Of a stretch of 64,000 nt of DNA, positions 34,544 to 45,492 are shown one piece after another; within the stretch, counting starts at the first letter, position 1, and each line of letters begins with the position of its first letter. Location: positions 62,001 to 126,000 of the forward strand of contig NZ_JNFG01000006.1 in assembly GCF_000729995.1 (NCBI RefSeq). The letters are read 5' to 3'. This DNA comes from Caballeronia sordidicola. Lineage in GTDB: Bacteria > Pseudomonadota > Gammaproteobacteria > Burkholderiales > Burkholderiaceae. The position numbers and the translations under genes were made by a program. Below the pieces are notes generated by a model. That model was not told the origin of the DNA and searched no databases. It worked only from the letters and a program-made list of their open reading frames with translations.

Positions 34544-36784
34544 TCAAGCTTTCAGAAATTGCTCGCGCGCGCCAAGCCATCGCGCCAAGTGATTTGTGAC
34601 CGCCTCGGGGAACTGAGCCAGCATCTGGTCCGCTGCCGCACGCGCCGGTTCGATCAGCCAGCCATCGTTTTCCAGGCTCGCAAAACGCAACATCGCCGCG
34701 CCCGACTGACGCGCGCCGAGGAACTCGCCGGGACCGCGGATCTCCAGGTCGCGACGCGCGATTTCGAAGCCATCGGTGGTTTCACGCATCGTCTGCAATC
34801 GAGCGCGCGCCGTCTGAGACAACGGCCCGGCGTACATCAGCACGCACACTGAGGCCGCGCTGCCCCGCCCCACACGGCCACGCAACTGGTGAAGCTGCGC
34901 CAGGCCAAAGCGCTCTGCGTGCTCGATCACCATCAATGAGGCGTTCGGCACGTCCACGCCGACTTCAATCACTGTGGTCGCGACCAGCAACTGGACTTCG
35001 GCGCGCGTGAATGCATCCATGACGGCGGCTTTCTCCGCCGGCGGCAAACGCCCATGCACAAGCCCGATGCGCAACTCGGGCAACGCGGCAACCAGCGTCT
35101 CGTACGTCTCCACCGCCGTCTGCAATTGCAGCGTCTCGCTTTCTTCGATCAGCGGACACACCCAATACACTTGCCGGCCGGTCAGCGCCGCCTCGCGCAC
35201 GCGGGCGATCACTTCTTCCCGGCGGTTATCGGCGACCAGTTTGGTCAGGATCGGCGTGCGCCCGGGCGGCAATTCATCAATTGTCGATACATCCAGATCC
35301 GCGTAATACGTCATGGCGAGCGTGCGCGGAATCGGCGTGGCCGACATCATCAGTTGATGCGGCTGGAAGTTGTTCACACCATCGGCGGCGTTATGCGCCT
35401 TGGCTCGCAACGCAAGCCGCTGGGCCACGCCAAACCGATGCTGTTCATCGACGATCACAAAACCAAGCCGCGCAAACTCCACCGCGTCCTGAATGATCGC
35501 GTGCGTGCCGATCACCAAGTGCGCCGCTCCCGATGCCGCCGCTTCAAGCGCCGCGCGTTTTTCCTTCGCCTTCAGGCTGCCGGCAAGCCATGCCACCGTC
35601 ACGCCCAGCGGCTCGAGCCAGGCGCGCAGCTTACGGGCGTGTTGTTCAGCGAGGATTTCGGTCGGCGCCATCAACGCGGCCTGATAACCGGCATCAATGG
35701 CTTGCGCGGCAGCGAGCGCCGCCACAATCGTCTTGCCGCTGCCTACGTCGCCTTGCAACAGGCGCTGCATGGGGTGCGGCAACATGAGTTCGCCGGATAT
35801 CTCGGCGCACACGCGTTCCTGCGCGCCGGTCAGCTTGAACGGCAACGTACCGATGAACCGCGCGACCAGCGATTCGGGCACATGCTGTAACCGCGGCATC
35901 ACCGGAGCGGCGCGCGTGCGGCGTTCCTCATGCGCCCGTTTGAGCGACAACTGCTGCGCGAGCAATTCCTCAAACTTGATGCGCGTCCACGCCGGATGCG
36001 TGCCGTCGATCAACGCGTTTTCATCGGAATCGGCGTGCGGATGATGGAGCGTTTTGACGGCATCGAGCAAAGCGGGCACGTTCAGCGGCTGCAGATGCGC
36101 GCGGGCGATTTTTTCCGGCAGCAACTCAGGCAGATGAACCCTCGACAACGCGCTGTCGATAGCCTTACGCAAATACGCCTGCGACACCCCCGCCGTGCTC
36201 GGATACACCGGCGTCAATGCTTGCGGCAGCGGCGTGTCCTCATCCACCGGACGCACCGCCGGATGCACCATCTCCATGCCGAAAAAGCCGCCGCGCACAT
36301 CGCCACGCACCCGCAGGCGCACGCCGATCGCCATCTGCTTGACCTGCGAGCCGTAGAAATTGAGAAAACGCAGCGTGAGTTCGTCGCCGGCGTCGTCGTG
36401 GATCTTGACCAGCAACTGCCGGCGCGGCCGGTACGCGATCTCGTTGTCGAACACCACGCCTTCGGTCTGCGTGTTGTCGCCGGGAATCAGATGGCCGATC
36501 GGCGTGATGCTGGTTTCGTCCTCATAACGCATCGGCAGATGCAGCACGAGATCGATATCGGATTTGAGGCCGAGCTTGGCGAGTTTGTCGACGGGTTTTG
36601 GAGGTGCCGCCGCGGGCTTCAACGGCTGGACCTTGTCCGCGGCGATCTCCAGATTCGCGAGCGTTTTCGCAGCTGACCCTCGCCCGCGCTTGCGCTTTTG
36701 AACGGGCGCGTCGGGTTCACCGGCTGCATCGGGAGCGTCTTCAGCGTCAGGAGCAACGAGCAATCGGCGGTCGGACAAGGGCAT
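34544..36784 (-). CDS. recG: ATP-dependent DNA helicase RecG
   Basis: 746 residues. Wedge domain with an OB fold in the first 250 residues, then superfamily 2 helicase motifs: LLQGDVGSGKT (Walker A), VDEQHRFGV (DExH-type), MMSATPIPRT, VHGRLPPAEK, TTVIEVGVDVPNA, and QLRGRVGRG. RecG reverses stalled replication forks and processes Holliday junctions. The N-terminus has a 50-residue charged extension (acidic, then KRKRGRG) before the conserved part, common in Burkholderiaceae. It is divergent from queA. Confidence 0.95.
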   Translation of the reverse strand: MPLSDRRLLVAPDAEDAPDAAGEPDAPVQKRKRGRGSAAKTLANLEIAADKVQPLKPAAAPPKPVDKLAKLGLKSDIDLVLHLPMRYEDETSITPIGHLIPGDNTQTEGVVFDNEIAYRPRRQLLVKIHDDAGDELTLRFLNFYGSQVKQMAIGVRLRVRGDVRGGFFGMEMVHPAVRPVDEDTPLPQALTPVYPSTAGVSQAYLRKAIDSALSRVHLPELLPEKIARAHLQPLNVPALLDAVKTLHHPHADSDENALIDGTHPAWTRIKFEELLAQQLSLKRAHEERRTRAAPVMPRLQHVPESLVARFIGTLPFKLTGAQERVCAEISGELMLPHPMQRLLQGDVGSGKTIVAALAAAQAIDAGYQAALMAPTEILAEQHARKLRAWLEPLGVTVAWLAGSLKAKEKRAALEAAASGAAHLVIGTHAIIQDAVEFARLGFVIVDEQHRFGVAQRLALRAKAHNAADGVNNFQPHQLMMSATPIPRTLAMTYYADLDVSTIDELPPGRTPILTKLVADNRREEVIARVREAALTGRQVYWVCPLIEESETLQLQTAVETYETLVAALPELRIGLVHGRLPPAEKAAVMDAFTRAEVQLLVATTVIEVGVDVPNASLMVIEHAERFGLAQLHQLRGRVGRGSAASVCVLMYAGPLSQTARARLQTMRETTDGFEIARRDLEIRGPGEFLGARQSGAAMLRFASLENDGWLIEPARAAADQMLAQFPEAVTNHLARWLGAREQFLKA

Positions 36785-37152
36785 CTAATCTCTTCAAAGT
36801 ACAATATCGGCTTCGTTCGGCACGGCGATGGGGTCATCATCCGCTCGCCGCGCGGCATGTGCGGGTTCGTTAAAGCGCCTAAATAGGTGGCCGGCGACGG
36901 GTTTTTGCCCATCGGCCATATGGAACGCAGCCGCGAAACCAATGGCTTCCTTGTGCTTTCCGGGGCGCGATCGGCAAGCGGCACGGTGATTTCGAAAGCC
37001 GCGACGTTATTTGAAACCGTCGCAACGGTCGATCAGACATCCGGCCCACGAAACCTGAATTAACGCACTGAACCCGCGCCCACCCCGCGCCGCCTTGCCA
37101 AGCGCCTGGCCAAACTAACGCGCGTTTCATCGCGCATCGACCTGCTTTCCCC
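36785..37152. other. Divergent intergenic region recG-queA, nothing further recognised
   Basis: 368 bp between the starts of recG and queA. I find no convincing gene, terminator or operator. It must contain the promoters of both genes, but no clear -35/-10 pair stands out. Confidence 0.5.
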
Positions 37153-38205
37153 ATGTTCACGCTTTCCGATTTCGATTTTAATCTGCCGCCCGAGCTGATC
37201 GCGCAAACGGCACTCACCGAGCGCAGCGCGAGCCGTTTGCTCGACGTAGATAACCACGTCGCGACGGCCACCTTTACCGATCGCCATTTCACCGAACTGC
37301 CGAACCTGCTGGAACCCGGCGACCTGCTTGTCTTCAACGATACCAAAGTCCTGAAGGCTCGGTTCCTCGGCCAGAAGGCCAGCGGTGGCCGTATCGAGGT
37401 GCTGGTCGAGCGCCTGACCGGCGCAACCACCGCGCTCGCGCAGATCCGCGCCAGCAAAAGTCCGTTGCCGGGCACGAAACTGGTTCTCGCCGACGCATTC
37501 GAGGTTACGGTCGGTGAGCGCGTGGAGCCGTTCTACACGCTGCATTTTCCTGCCGATTGCCTCACGCTGATCGAGCAATACGGCCGCCTGCCGTTGCCGC
37601 CCTATATAGAGCACGATCCCGATTCCTTCGATGAAACCCGCTACCAGACCGTCTACGCGGCGAACCCCGGCGCGGTCGCGGCGCCCACGGCCGGCCTGCA
37701 CTTCGACCCGGCGCTGTTTGCCGCGCTCGACGCACGCGGCGTGGAGCGCGCGACGCTGACGCTGCACGTGGGCGCGGGCACGTTTCAGCCAGTGCGGGTT
37801 GAAAACCTTGCGGAACACAAGATGCATAGCGAATGGTATCGGCTGCCGCAGGAACTCGCGGACAAGATCACCGCGACGAAATCGCGAGGGAACCGTGTTG
37901 TCGCAGTCGGGACAACGTCGTTGCGCGCGCTCGAAGCGGCTGCCCGCGACGCGGCTGAAGCCGGCCGGCCGCTCGCGGAAACGAGCGCCGAGACGGACAT
38001 TTTTATTACACCGGGGTATAAATTTCGCGTGGTCGACCGGCTTGTGACGAACTTCCATTTACCGAAGTCGACGCTGATGATGCTGGTCTCGGCTTTCGCC
38101 GGCATGGACGCGATTCGCGCGGCGTATGCGCATGCGATTGAAGAGCGGTACCGATTTTTTAGTTACGGCGACGCGATGCTGCTGACGCGGCAAACGGCGG
38201 CTTGA
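37153..38205 (+). CDS. queA: S-adenosylmethionine:tRNA ribosyltransferase-isomerase
   Basis: QueA adds the epoxycyclopentanediol group, from the ribose of SAM, to preQ1 in tRNA, the penultimate step of queuosine synthesis. The 350-residue protein begins [18 protein letters not shown] and contains [30 protein letters not shown] and [27 protein letters not shown] (in order), then [18 protein letters not shown]. All are QueA signatures. tgt, which acts one step earlier, follows after 158 bp. Confidence 0.95.
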   Translation: MFTLSDFDFNLPPELIAQTALTERSASRLLDVDNHVATATFTDRHFTELPNLLEPGDLLVFNDTKVLKARFLGQKASGGRIEVLVERLTGATTALAQIRASKSPLPGTKLVLADAFEVTVGERVEPFYTLHFPADCLTLIEQYGRLPLPPYIEHDPDSFDETRYQTVYAANPGAVAAPTAGLHFDPALFAALDARGVERATLTLHVGAGTFQPVRVENLAEHKMHSEWYRLPQELADKITATKSRGNRVVAVGTTSLRALEAAARDAAEAGRPLAETSAETDIFITPGYKFRVVDRLVTNFHLPKSTLMMLVSAFAGMDAIRAAYAHAIEERYRFFSYGDAMLLTRQTAA

Positions 38206-38363
38206 GAACGTCGTCTGCGACGCGGTGGCAAGGCAAGGCAAGAACGATTGAATGCGCCTCGTATCATCGTGCCGCCCGCATCACCTTATGCATTCTCGCC
38301 GCACCCCAAGAACACCTTACCCATCTGCGCCGGACTGTCCTCCGGTGGCACAGGAGCTTTTGA

Positions 38364-39551
<1,188 letters not shown>

Positions 39552-39722
39552 CCGGATGGCTAACGTCAGGCCATTGAATCTGCAATCGGCTTGATAAACA
39601 TTACAATTGCTTTACGTCACGCTTTAACAGCTTGATCACAAAGCGCATTCCGCGCTTACGTGGCGTGGCCCGGTGGTAGAATAGCGGGCTAATTTTCTGA
39701 TCGTTATAACGGAGAGACGGAC

Positions 39723-40046
39723 GTGGATTTCATTTCAAGAGCTTTCGGCGGCGGCGCAGATGGCGCCCAGTCGAGCATCATGAGCTTTTTGCCGCTCATT
39801 TTGATGTTTGCAGTGCTGTATTTCATCATGATTCGTCCGCAAATGAAGCGCCAGAAGGAACATCGCAATATGCTGTCGGCCATGGCGAAGGGCGATGAAG
39901 TGGTAACCAACGGCGGTATTGTCGGTAAGGTCACGAAGGTGACGGATGCGTACGTCGGCGTTGAAATTTCGGAAGGTACGGAAATTACCATCCAGAAGGC
40001 TGCTGTCACGACTATCCTCCCGAAAGGCACGATCAAGTCGCTCTAA
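39723..40046 (+). CDS. yajC: Sec translocon accessory protein YajC
   Basis: 107 residues. One membrane helix (SFLPLILMFAVLYFIMIRP, about residues 21-39) is followed by the cytoplasmic YajC motif QMKRQKEHRNML and GDEVVTNGGIVGKV. YajC joins the SecDF complex. The start is GTG 39723 (MDFISRAFGGG) with GGAGAGAC 5-6 bases before it; no ATG is better placed. secD follows 105 bp downstream. Confidence 0.94.
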   Translation: MDFISRAFGGGADGAQSSIMSFLPLILMFAVLYFIMIRPQMKRQKEHRNMLSAMAKGDEVVTNGGIVGKVTKVTDAYVGVEISEGTEITIQKAAVTTILPKGTIKSL

Positions 40047-40151
40047 GGTCAACTTTTCTCGCGTCCGGCGCGGCCTCCGCGGCCAGTTGCCCGCTCATCG
40101 CCGGACGCGTCGCTTACCCCTCCTCGCCAACTCTCCTGTTCGGCCATCCCC

Positions 40152-42221
40152 ATGAATCGCTACCCACTTTGGAAATATGCCGTGATGCTGGTGGCGCTAG
40201 TCATCGGCCTCGTCTATACACTGCCCAATTTTTTCGGCGAAGCGCCGGCGGTGCAGGTATCGAGCGGCAAGGCAACGGTCAAGCTGGATTCAACCACGCT
40301 TGCCAACATCGAAAACGCGCTGGCTGCCGACAAGGTGACGCCCGATGAAGTGACGTTCGACAATTCGTCGTTGAACGCCAACATCCGCGTGCGCCTGAAA
40401 GACACCGACACGCAATTGCGCGTGAAGGATCTGTTGCAGAAAACGCTCAACAGCGACCCGAGCGATCCGCAATATATCGTCGCGCTGAATTTGCAGGCAG
40501 CCTCTCCGCGCTGGTTGAGCGCGTTGCACGCGTTGCCCATGTACCTCGGCCTCGACTTGCGCGGCGGTGTCCACTTCCTGTTGCAAGTCGACATGGCGGG
40601 TGCGCTGAACAAGAAGCTCGACTCGAACGCGGCGGATGCCCGCGCGCTGTTACGCGATAAAAACATCCGCGATGGCGGTGTGAATCGCGTGAACCAGTCG
40701 GTCGTCGTGAATTTCGCGGATCAAGCCGCAGCCGACGCCGCGCGCACGCTGCTGACGGGCGGCCTGAGCGAACTGCAATGGGCGACCAGTCCGGGCGGTG
40801 ACGGTTACCAAGTGATCGGTACGTTCACGCCGGCCGCGCAAAAGCTGGCGGAAGACAGCGCGCTGAAGCAGAACATCGTCACACTGCATAACCGTGTGAA
40901 CGAACTGGGTGTGGCCGAACCGGTGATCCAGCAACAAGGCTCTGACCGCATCGTGGTCGAATTGCCGGGCGTGCAGGACACGGCGAAGGCGAAGGACATC
41001 ATCGGCCGGACGGCGACGCTTGAAGCCCGTCTCGCCGATCCGACCAACACCCATCCCGGTCCGAACGATCCGGTTCCGCCGGGCGACGAACTCTTCACGC
41101 AGGGCAATACCGGCCCGACGCTCGTGAGAAAGCAGGTGATCTTCACGGGTGACCGGATCATCGACGCATCGTCGGGCTTCGACGAACATCAGCGTCCGTC
41201 GGTGAACATTCGCCTGGACGCCGCCGGCGGCCGCGCGGTGAGCAGCGTGTCGCGCGACAACATCGGCAAGCCGATGGCCATGATCCTGTTCGAAAAGGGC
41301 AAGGGCGAAGTGCTGACAGTCGCGACCATCCAGTCCGAACTCGGCGACCGCTTCCAGATCACCGGCCAGCCTTCGCCGCAAGCAGCAGCCGACCTGGCGC
41401 TGCTGCTGCGCGCAGGTTCGCTCGCAGCGCCCATGGACATCATTGAAGAACGCACGATCGGTCCGAGCCTTGGGGCCGACAACATCAAGAAGGGCTTCGA
41501 TTCCGTGCAGTACGGTTTTGCCGCGATCGCCGTCTTCATGATCGCGTACTACATGCTGTTCGGCCTGATCTCCATGTTGTCGCTGTCGGTGAACCTGTTG
41601 CTGCTGGTCGCCATTCTGTCGATGCTGCAAGCCACGCTGACGCTGCCGGGTATTGCAGCTATTGCACTGGCACTCGGTATGGCGATCGACGCCAACGTGC
41701 TGATCAACGAACGGATCCGCGAGGAACTGCGTAACGGCGCGCCGCCGCAGCTTGCTATCCAGAACGGTTTTGCGCATGCATGGGCCACGATTGTCGACTC
41801 GAACGTGACTACGCTTATCGCGGGTCTGGCGCTGTTGGCGTTCGGCTCCGGTCCGGTGCGCGGCTTCGCGGTCGTGCACTGTATCGGCATCCTGACGTCG
41901 ATGTTCTCGGCCGTGTTCTTCTCGCGCGGCCTCGTGAACCTCTGGTACGGCGGCAAGAAGAAGTTGCAGTCGCTCGCAATCGGTCAGGTATGGCGTCCCG
42001 CGGGCAGCGACACGGCTGCGGCCACCGCTGCTTACCTGGCAAATGAGCGTGGCGACGACTCCGCCGTCGATCAAGTCGTCCTGCCTGCAACACGCGCCAA
42101 AGCACCGGTTCCGGCCCGCTCGCAAAAGCAGGCCGCGCCACCCGTGCGCACCGGCAAGCCGGTCGTGCGCCGTCGCTCGGGTCCTGGTATTGAACCGAAA
42201 AAACCCGGCTCGTCCAACTGA
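40152..42221 (+). CDS. secD: Protein translocase subunit SecD
   Basis: 689 residues. An N-terminal helix (MLVALVIGLVYTLPNFFG) is followed by LDLRGGVHFLLQVDM, a large periplasmic P1 domain to about residue 440, and five more helices with GMAIDANVLINERIREEL, the conserved RND-like motif of SecD. With SecF it uses the proton gradient to help proteins out of the SecYEG channel. The C-terminus has a roughly 70-residue extension rich in Lys, Arg and Pro, longer than in Escherichia coli. secF follows after 17 bp. Confidence 0.95.
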   Translation: MNRYPLWKYAVMLVALVIGLVYTLPNFFGEAPAVQVSSGKATVKLDSTTLANIENALAADKVTPDEVTFDNSSLNANIRVRLKDTDTQLRVKDLLQKTLNSDPSDPQYIVALNLQAASPRWLSALHALPMYLGLDLRGGVHFLLQVDMAGALNKKLDSNAADARALLRDKNIRDGGVNRVNQSVVVNFADQAAADAARTLLTGGLSELQWATSPGGDGYQVIGTFTPAAQKLAEDSALKQNIVTLHNRVNELGVAEPVIQQQGSDRIVVELPGVQDTAKAKDIIGRTATLEARLADPTNTHPGPNDPVPPGDELFTQGNTGPTLVRKQVIFTGDRIIDASSGFDEHQRPSVNIRLDAAGGRAVSSVSRDNIGKPMAMILFEKGKGEVLTVATIQSELGDRFQITGQPSPQAAADLALLLRAGSLAAPMDIIEERTIGPSLGADNIKKGFDSVQYGFAAIAVFMIAYYMLFGLISMLSLSVNLLLLVAILSMLQATLTLPGIAAIALALGMAIDANVLINERIREELRNGAPPQLAIQNGFAHAWATIVDSNVTTLIAGLALLAFGSGPVRGFAVVHCIGILTSMFSAVFFSRGLVNLWYGGKKKLQSLAIGQVWRPAGSDTAAATAAYLANERGDDSAVDQVVLPATRAKAPVPARSQKQAAPPVRTGKPVVRRRSGPGIEPKKPGSSN

Positions 42222-42238
42222 GTCCCGGAGAATAAATC

Positions 42239-43189
42239 ATGGAATTCTTTCGTATTCGCCGCGACTTGCCGCTGATGCAGCGCGCGTTGATTTTCAACGC
42301 GATCTCGCTCATCACGTTCCTTGCGGCTGTGTTTTTCCTCGTACATCGTGGGCTGCATCTGTCGGTGGAGTTCACCGGCGGGACGGTCGTGGAAGTGCAG
42401 TATCCGCAAGCCGTGCCGCTTGAACCGGTGCGCGGCACGTTGGGCGCGCTCGGTTATCCCGATGCCCAGGTGCAGAACTTCGGCACGTCACGTGATGTAC
42501 TGATTCGCCTGCCGTTGAAGCAGGGTTTGACGTCGGCGCAGCAGAGCGATCAGGTGATGACCGCATTGAAGATCCAGGACGCGCAGGTGCAGTTGCAGCG
42601 CGTGGAGTTCGTGGGTCCGCAGGTCGGTAAAGAGCTCGTGACCAACGGCTTGCTCGCGCTGGCGTGCGTGGTGATCGGTATCGTGATCTACCTGTCGTTC
42701 CGCTTCGAGTGGAAATACGCGGTTGCCGGCGTGATCGCCAACTTGCACGACGTGGTGATCATTCTCGGTTTCTTCGCGTTCTTCCAGTGGGAATTTTCGC
42801 TGTCCGTGCTGGCGGCCATTCTTGCGGTGCTCGGGTATTCGGTGAACGAGTCCGTCGTTATCTTCGACCGGATTCGCGAAACCTTCCGCAAGCAACGCAA
42901 GATGACGGTGATCGAGGTGATCAACCACGCCATCACCAGCACGATGTCGCGAACCATCATCACTCACGGCTGTACGGAAATGATGGTGCTGTCCATGTTC
43001 CTGTTCGGCGGAGCGACGCTGCATTACTTCGCGTTGGCGCTGACGGTCGGGATCTTGTTCGGTATCTATTCGTCGGTGTTCGTCGCGGCCGCGCTGGCTA
43101 TGTGGCTGGGTGTGAAGCGCGAAGACCTGGTGAAGGACAAGAAGCCGAAATACGATCCGGGCGATCCGAATGCAGGCGCGGAAGTTTGA
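42239..43189 (+). CDS. secF: Protein translocase subunit SecF
   Basis: 316 residues beginning MEFFRIRRDLPLMQRALIF, with VEFTGGTVVEVQYP near residue 42, a periplasmic loop, and five further helices. The conserved SecF motif appears in LGYSVNESVVIFDRIRETFRK. It partners SecD. The transcript ends in a clear terminator 38 bp after the stop. Confidence 0.95.
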   Translation: MEFFRIRRDLPLMQRALIFNAISLITFLAAVFFLVHRGLHLSVEFTGGTVVEVQYPQAVPLEPVRGTLGALGYPDAQVQNFGTSRDVLIRLPLKQGLTSAQQSDQVMTALKIQDAQVQLQRVEFVGPQVGKELVTNGLLALACVVIGIVIYLSFRFEWKYAVAGVIANLHDVVIILGFFAFFQWEFSLSVLAAILAVLGYSVNESVVIFDRIRETFRKQRKMTVIEVINHAITSTMSRTIITHGCTEMMVLSMFLFGGATLHYFALALTVGILFGIYSSVFVAAALAMWLGVKREDLVKDKKPKYDPGDPNAGAEV

Positions 43190-43226
43190 TCGCAGGCTTG
43201 AAGATGTGACGTTCGAGGTTTAAAAG

Positions 43227-43257
43227 AAAGGCCGATTCTCACGAATCGGCCTTTTTT
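43227..43257 (+). terminator. Terminator after secF
   Basis: AAAGGCCGATTC and GAATCGGCCTTT form a perfect 12-bp stem with loop TCAC, continuing into six T residues. Confidence 0.9.
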
Positions 43258-43311
43258 GCTTTTGGGCCGGCAATTGCAACGGCTACGTGCAAACAGGCCC
43301 ACACAAAACCG

Positions 43312-44586
43312 TCACCTGAATCCCAGCCGCTTGCGCGCCGCCATCAATGCGACCAGGCTCACCACCGCGGCGAAAATCAGATAGAAGCTGGGTGCGGCTT
43401 TCGATCCCGTCGATGCAATCAGCCACGTGATGATGAACGGCCCGAATCCACCGAACACCGTCACCGCAATGTTATAAGCCAGCGACATCCCGGTCGTGCG
43501 CGTGGCAACCGGAAACATCTCCGACAACAACCCCGGCAACGCCGCGAAATACCCGGTCATCAACACGCCGAGTACCGCTTGAACGACCAGCAGCGTGCCG
43601 AAGGTTGGATGGCCGACGAGCCACGTGAAGAGAGGAAAGATCAACACGAGCAACAGCACCGCCGAGATCAGCATGATGCGCGTGCGGCCGTGGGTATCGG
43701 AGAGATGACCTACGAAGGGTGAAAGGACCATCTGGATCGCGCCCGTGAGCAGGATCGCGGAGAAAGCCACCGATGGCGCGAGTCCCAACTGCCGGATCGC
43801 ATAGGTCGGCATGAAGAGCACGAGATAAGTCGCCACCGTGCCCAGCACCACCGTTCCAATGGCGATCAGCAAGCGTTCCTTGTTCGACGCGAAGGTGTCG
43901 CGCAAAGGGGTCGTCGTGGGAACGGCGGCGAGGAATTCCGGTGTTTCATCAAGGCGAGTGCGGATGTAGTACGCCACCGGCCCGATCAGCAAGCCGAAGA
44001 TGAACGGCACACGCCAGCCCCATGTACTCATCTGTTCCGGCGAGAGGTTGCCGGTCAGCACCACGCCAAATATCGCTGCAAGGAGCGTGGTCAAGCCTTG
44101 GCTTGCGACCTGCCAGCTCGCGAAGAAACCACGCCGGCCGGGAACGTGCTCGGCCAGGAACGCCGTCGCGCTGCCAAACTCACCGCCGGCCGAAAAGCCC
44201 TGCATCAGGCGCGCGAGCACCAGGATCAGTGGCGCGGCAACGCCGATGGACGAGTATGTGGGCAACACCGCAATGATGAACGTGCCCATCATCATCAAGA
44301 GGATGGACAGCGTGAGCGCGGCCTTGCGCCCTGCCCTGTCGGCATACGCGCCAAGCACGATGGCGCCGAGCGGCCGCATGAAAAACGATACGCCGAACGT
44401 ACCGAGTGTCAGCAGGATGGACACCGAGTCGTTGCCCGACGGGAAAAACAGCTTCGAGATAACGACCGCGAAGAACCCGTAGACCACGAGGTCGAACCAT
44501 TCGAGCGCGTTGCCTATGGACGCGGCTACCACCGCGCGCCACGCGGCGGGCCGACTGATCGGTACTGCTGATGACGTACTGCTCAT
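43312..44586 (-). CDS. MFS transporter of the metabolite:H+ symporter (MHS) type
   Basis: 424 residues with twelve predicted membrane helices. The N-terminus has ASIGNALEWFDLVVYGFF, typical of MHS carriers such as those for citrate, alpha-ketoglutarate and proline/betaine. YADRAGRKAALTLS between helices 2 and 3 is the MFS signature loop, and SDTHGRTRIML its second copy. The substrate cannot be read. ATG 44586 is preceded by GGAGAGATGC. Upstream are nested inverted repeats of GACCAGAGT, possibly a regulator-binding array. It converges on secF; its stop is 55 bp from the secF terminator. Confidence 0.9.
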   Translation of the reverse strand: MSSTSSAVPISRPAAWRAVVAASIGNALEWFDLVVYGFFAVVISKLFFPSGNDSVSILLTLGTFGVSFFMRPLGAIVLGAYADRAGRKAALTLSILLMMMGTFIIAVLPTYSSIGVAAPLILVLARLMQGFSAGGEFGSATAFLAEHVPGRRGFFASWQVASQGLTTLLAAIFGVVLTGNLSPEQMSTWGWRVPFIFGLLIGPVAYYIRTRLDETPEFLAAVPTTTPLRDTFASNKERLLIAIGTVVLGTVATYLVLFMPTYAIRQLGLAPSVAFSAILLTGAIQMVLSPFVGHLSDTHGRTRIMLISAVLLLVLIFPLFTWLVGHPTFGTLLVVQAVLGVLMTGYFAALPGLLSEMFPVATRTTGMSLAYNIAVTVFGGFGPFIITWLIASTGSKAAPSFYLIFAAVVSLVALMAARKRLGFR

Positions 44587-44597
44587 GCATCTCTCCA

Positions 44598-44679
44598 GTG
44601 TCGACCAGAGTTAGCGTGTCGACCAGAGTTGGCGCTTTAGCGCTTACTCTGGTCCCATGCGCCTACTCTGGTCCCATGC
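44598..44679. repeat. Nested direct and inverted repeats of GACCAGAGT upstream of the MFS gene
   Basis: GACCAGAGT occurs at 44603-44611 and 44621-44629, each within an 18-bp tandem unit (GTGTCGACCAGAGTTAGC then GTGTCGACCAGAGTTGGC). The inverse ACTCTGGTC occurs at 44646-44654 and 44665-44673, each in a 19-bp tandem unit starting TACTCTGGTCCCATGC. The inner pair can fold as 9 bp, a 2x2 internal loop, GCGC-TTTA-GCGC; the outer pair flanks it symmetrically. The array ends 12 bp before the MFS start. Confidence 0.85.
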
Positions 44680-44720
44680 AACTTGTTGCGCTCTTATCGG
44701 TGTAACGGGCTGTCGGCCAA

Positions 44721-44744
44721 CGTGCAAACGTGCAAACGTGCAAA
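44721..44744. repeat. Three tandem copies of CGTGCAAA
   Basis: Perfect 8-bp units at 44721-44728, 44729-44736 and 44737-44744, between the MFS upstream repeats and the yceI terminator. No gene overlaps. A binding array or simple slippage are both possible. Confidence 0.6.
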
Positions 44745-44801
44745 CGCCACAGACTGTGCCACACCGAAAACCGGATCGATATCCTCGCAATACCGGGTGC
44801 G

Positions 44802-44832
44802 AAAAAAAACCGCTTCGGTCAGAAGCGGTTTT
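44802..44832 (-). terminator. Terminator after the yceI pair
   Basis: On the minus strand AAAACCGCTTC, loop TGACC, GAAGCGGTTTT, then further T residues (eight in a row including the stem end). It lies 28 bp after the first yceI stop. Confidence 0.9.
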
Positions 44833-44859
44833 CTTATCCAGCGAGAAAGAACGTCCGGC

Positions 44860-45444
44860 TTACTGCTTCACGCCTTCGGCTTGAATATGCAGCGTCGTCT
44901 TCATGTTGAAGCCGTATGCCTTGCCGTAGTCCACGCCGAAGTCGCCGCGATCGAACGTACCCGTCGATTCCGTACCGCACACTTCTTTCTTCAGCATCGG
45001 ATGCATGATGCATTTGAACGATTCAATCTTCAGGTTCACCGGCTTCGTCACGCCGTGCAGCGTCAGCTCGCCGATCACTTCAACAGGCACATCGCCCTTG
45101 AACTTGATCGACGTGCCCTTGTAAGTCGCCGTCGGGAATTTATCGGTGTCGAAGAATTGCGCGCTCTTCAGTTCACCATTCAGCTTTTCATTGCCGATAT
45201 CGACCGACGTCATGTCGATGGTCGCTTCCAGTGTGCCCTTCTGGGTCGCGCGATCGAGCGTCACGGTGCCGCTGCTCTTGGTGAACTTGCCGCGCCAGAC
45301 CGAGAGGCCGCCAAAGTGGTCAGCTTCGAAGCTCGGTGACGTGTGGGCCGGATCAAGCTGATACGTGGCTTCTTCGGCCATCGCGTTGAACGAAACGGCC
45401 GCGAAAAGCGCACCGGCGGCTGCAAACAGAAGGTTCTTTTTCAT
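44860..45444 (-). CDS. YceI-family periplasmic protein, copy 1
   Basis: 194 residues with a Sec signal peptide ([19 protein letters not shown], cleavage after AMA). The mature part begins [20 protein letters not shown], the usual YceI start, followed by a lipocalin-like barrel; [19 protein letters not shown] and [14 protein letters not shown] are family motifs. YceI proteins bind isoprenoid-type lipids in the periplasm; the exact role is uncertain. Two Cys residues ([15 protein letters not shown]) could form a disulfide. A second YceI gene lies 48 bp upstream, then a cytochrome b561, all on the minus strand. Confidence 0.92.
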   Translation of the reverse strand: MKKNLLFAAAGALFAAVSFNAMAEEATYQLDPAHTSPSFEADHFGGLSVWRGKFTKSSGTVTLDRATQKGTLEATIDMTSVDIGNEKLNGELKSAQFFDTDKFPTATYKGTSIKFKGDVPVEVIGELTLHGVTKPVNLKIESFKCIMHPMLKKEVCGTESTGTFDRGDFGVDYGKAYGFNMKTTLHIQAEGVKQ

Positions 45445-45492
45445 GAGTTTTCCTGGATGAATGTGGTGATTGATGAGCGCTTATTTCTCGGC

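Noticed and set aside
40650..42125. 491-codon open frame on minus within secD
   Set aside because: Antisense shadow of secD with His/Arg-rich composition.
44598..44744. Possible CRISPR array from short repeats
   Set aside because: Units are 8-19 bp, directly adjacent, partly inverted and without unique spacers; not a CRISPR.
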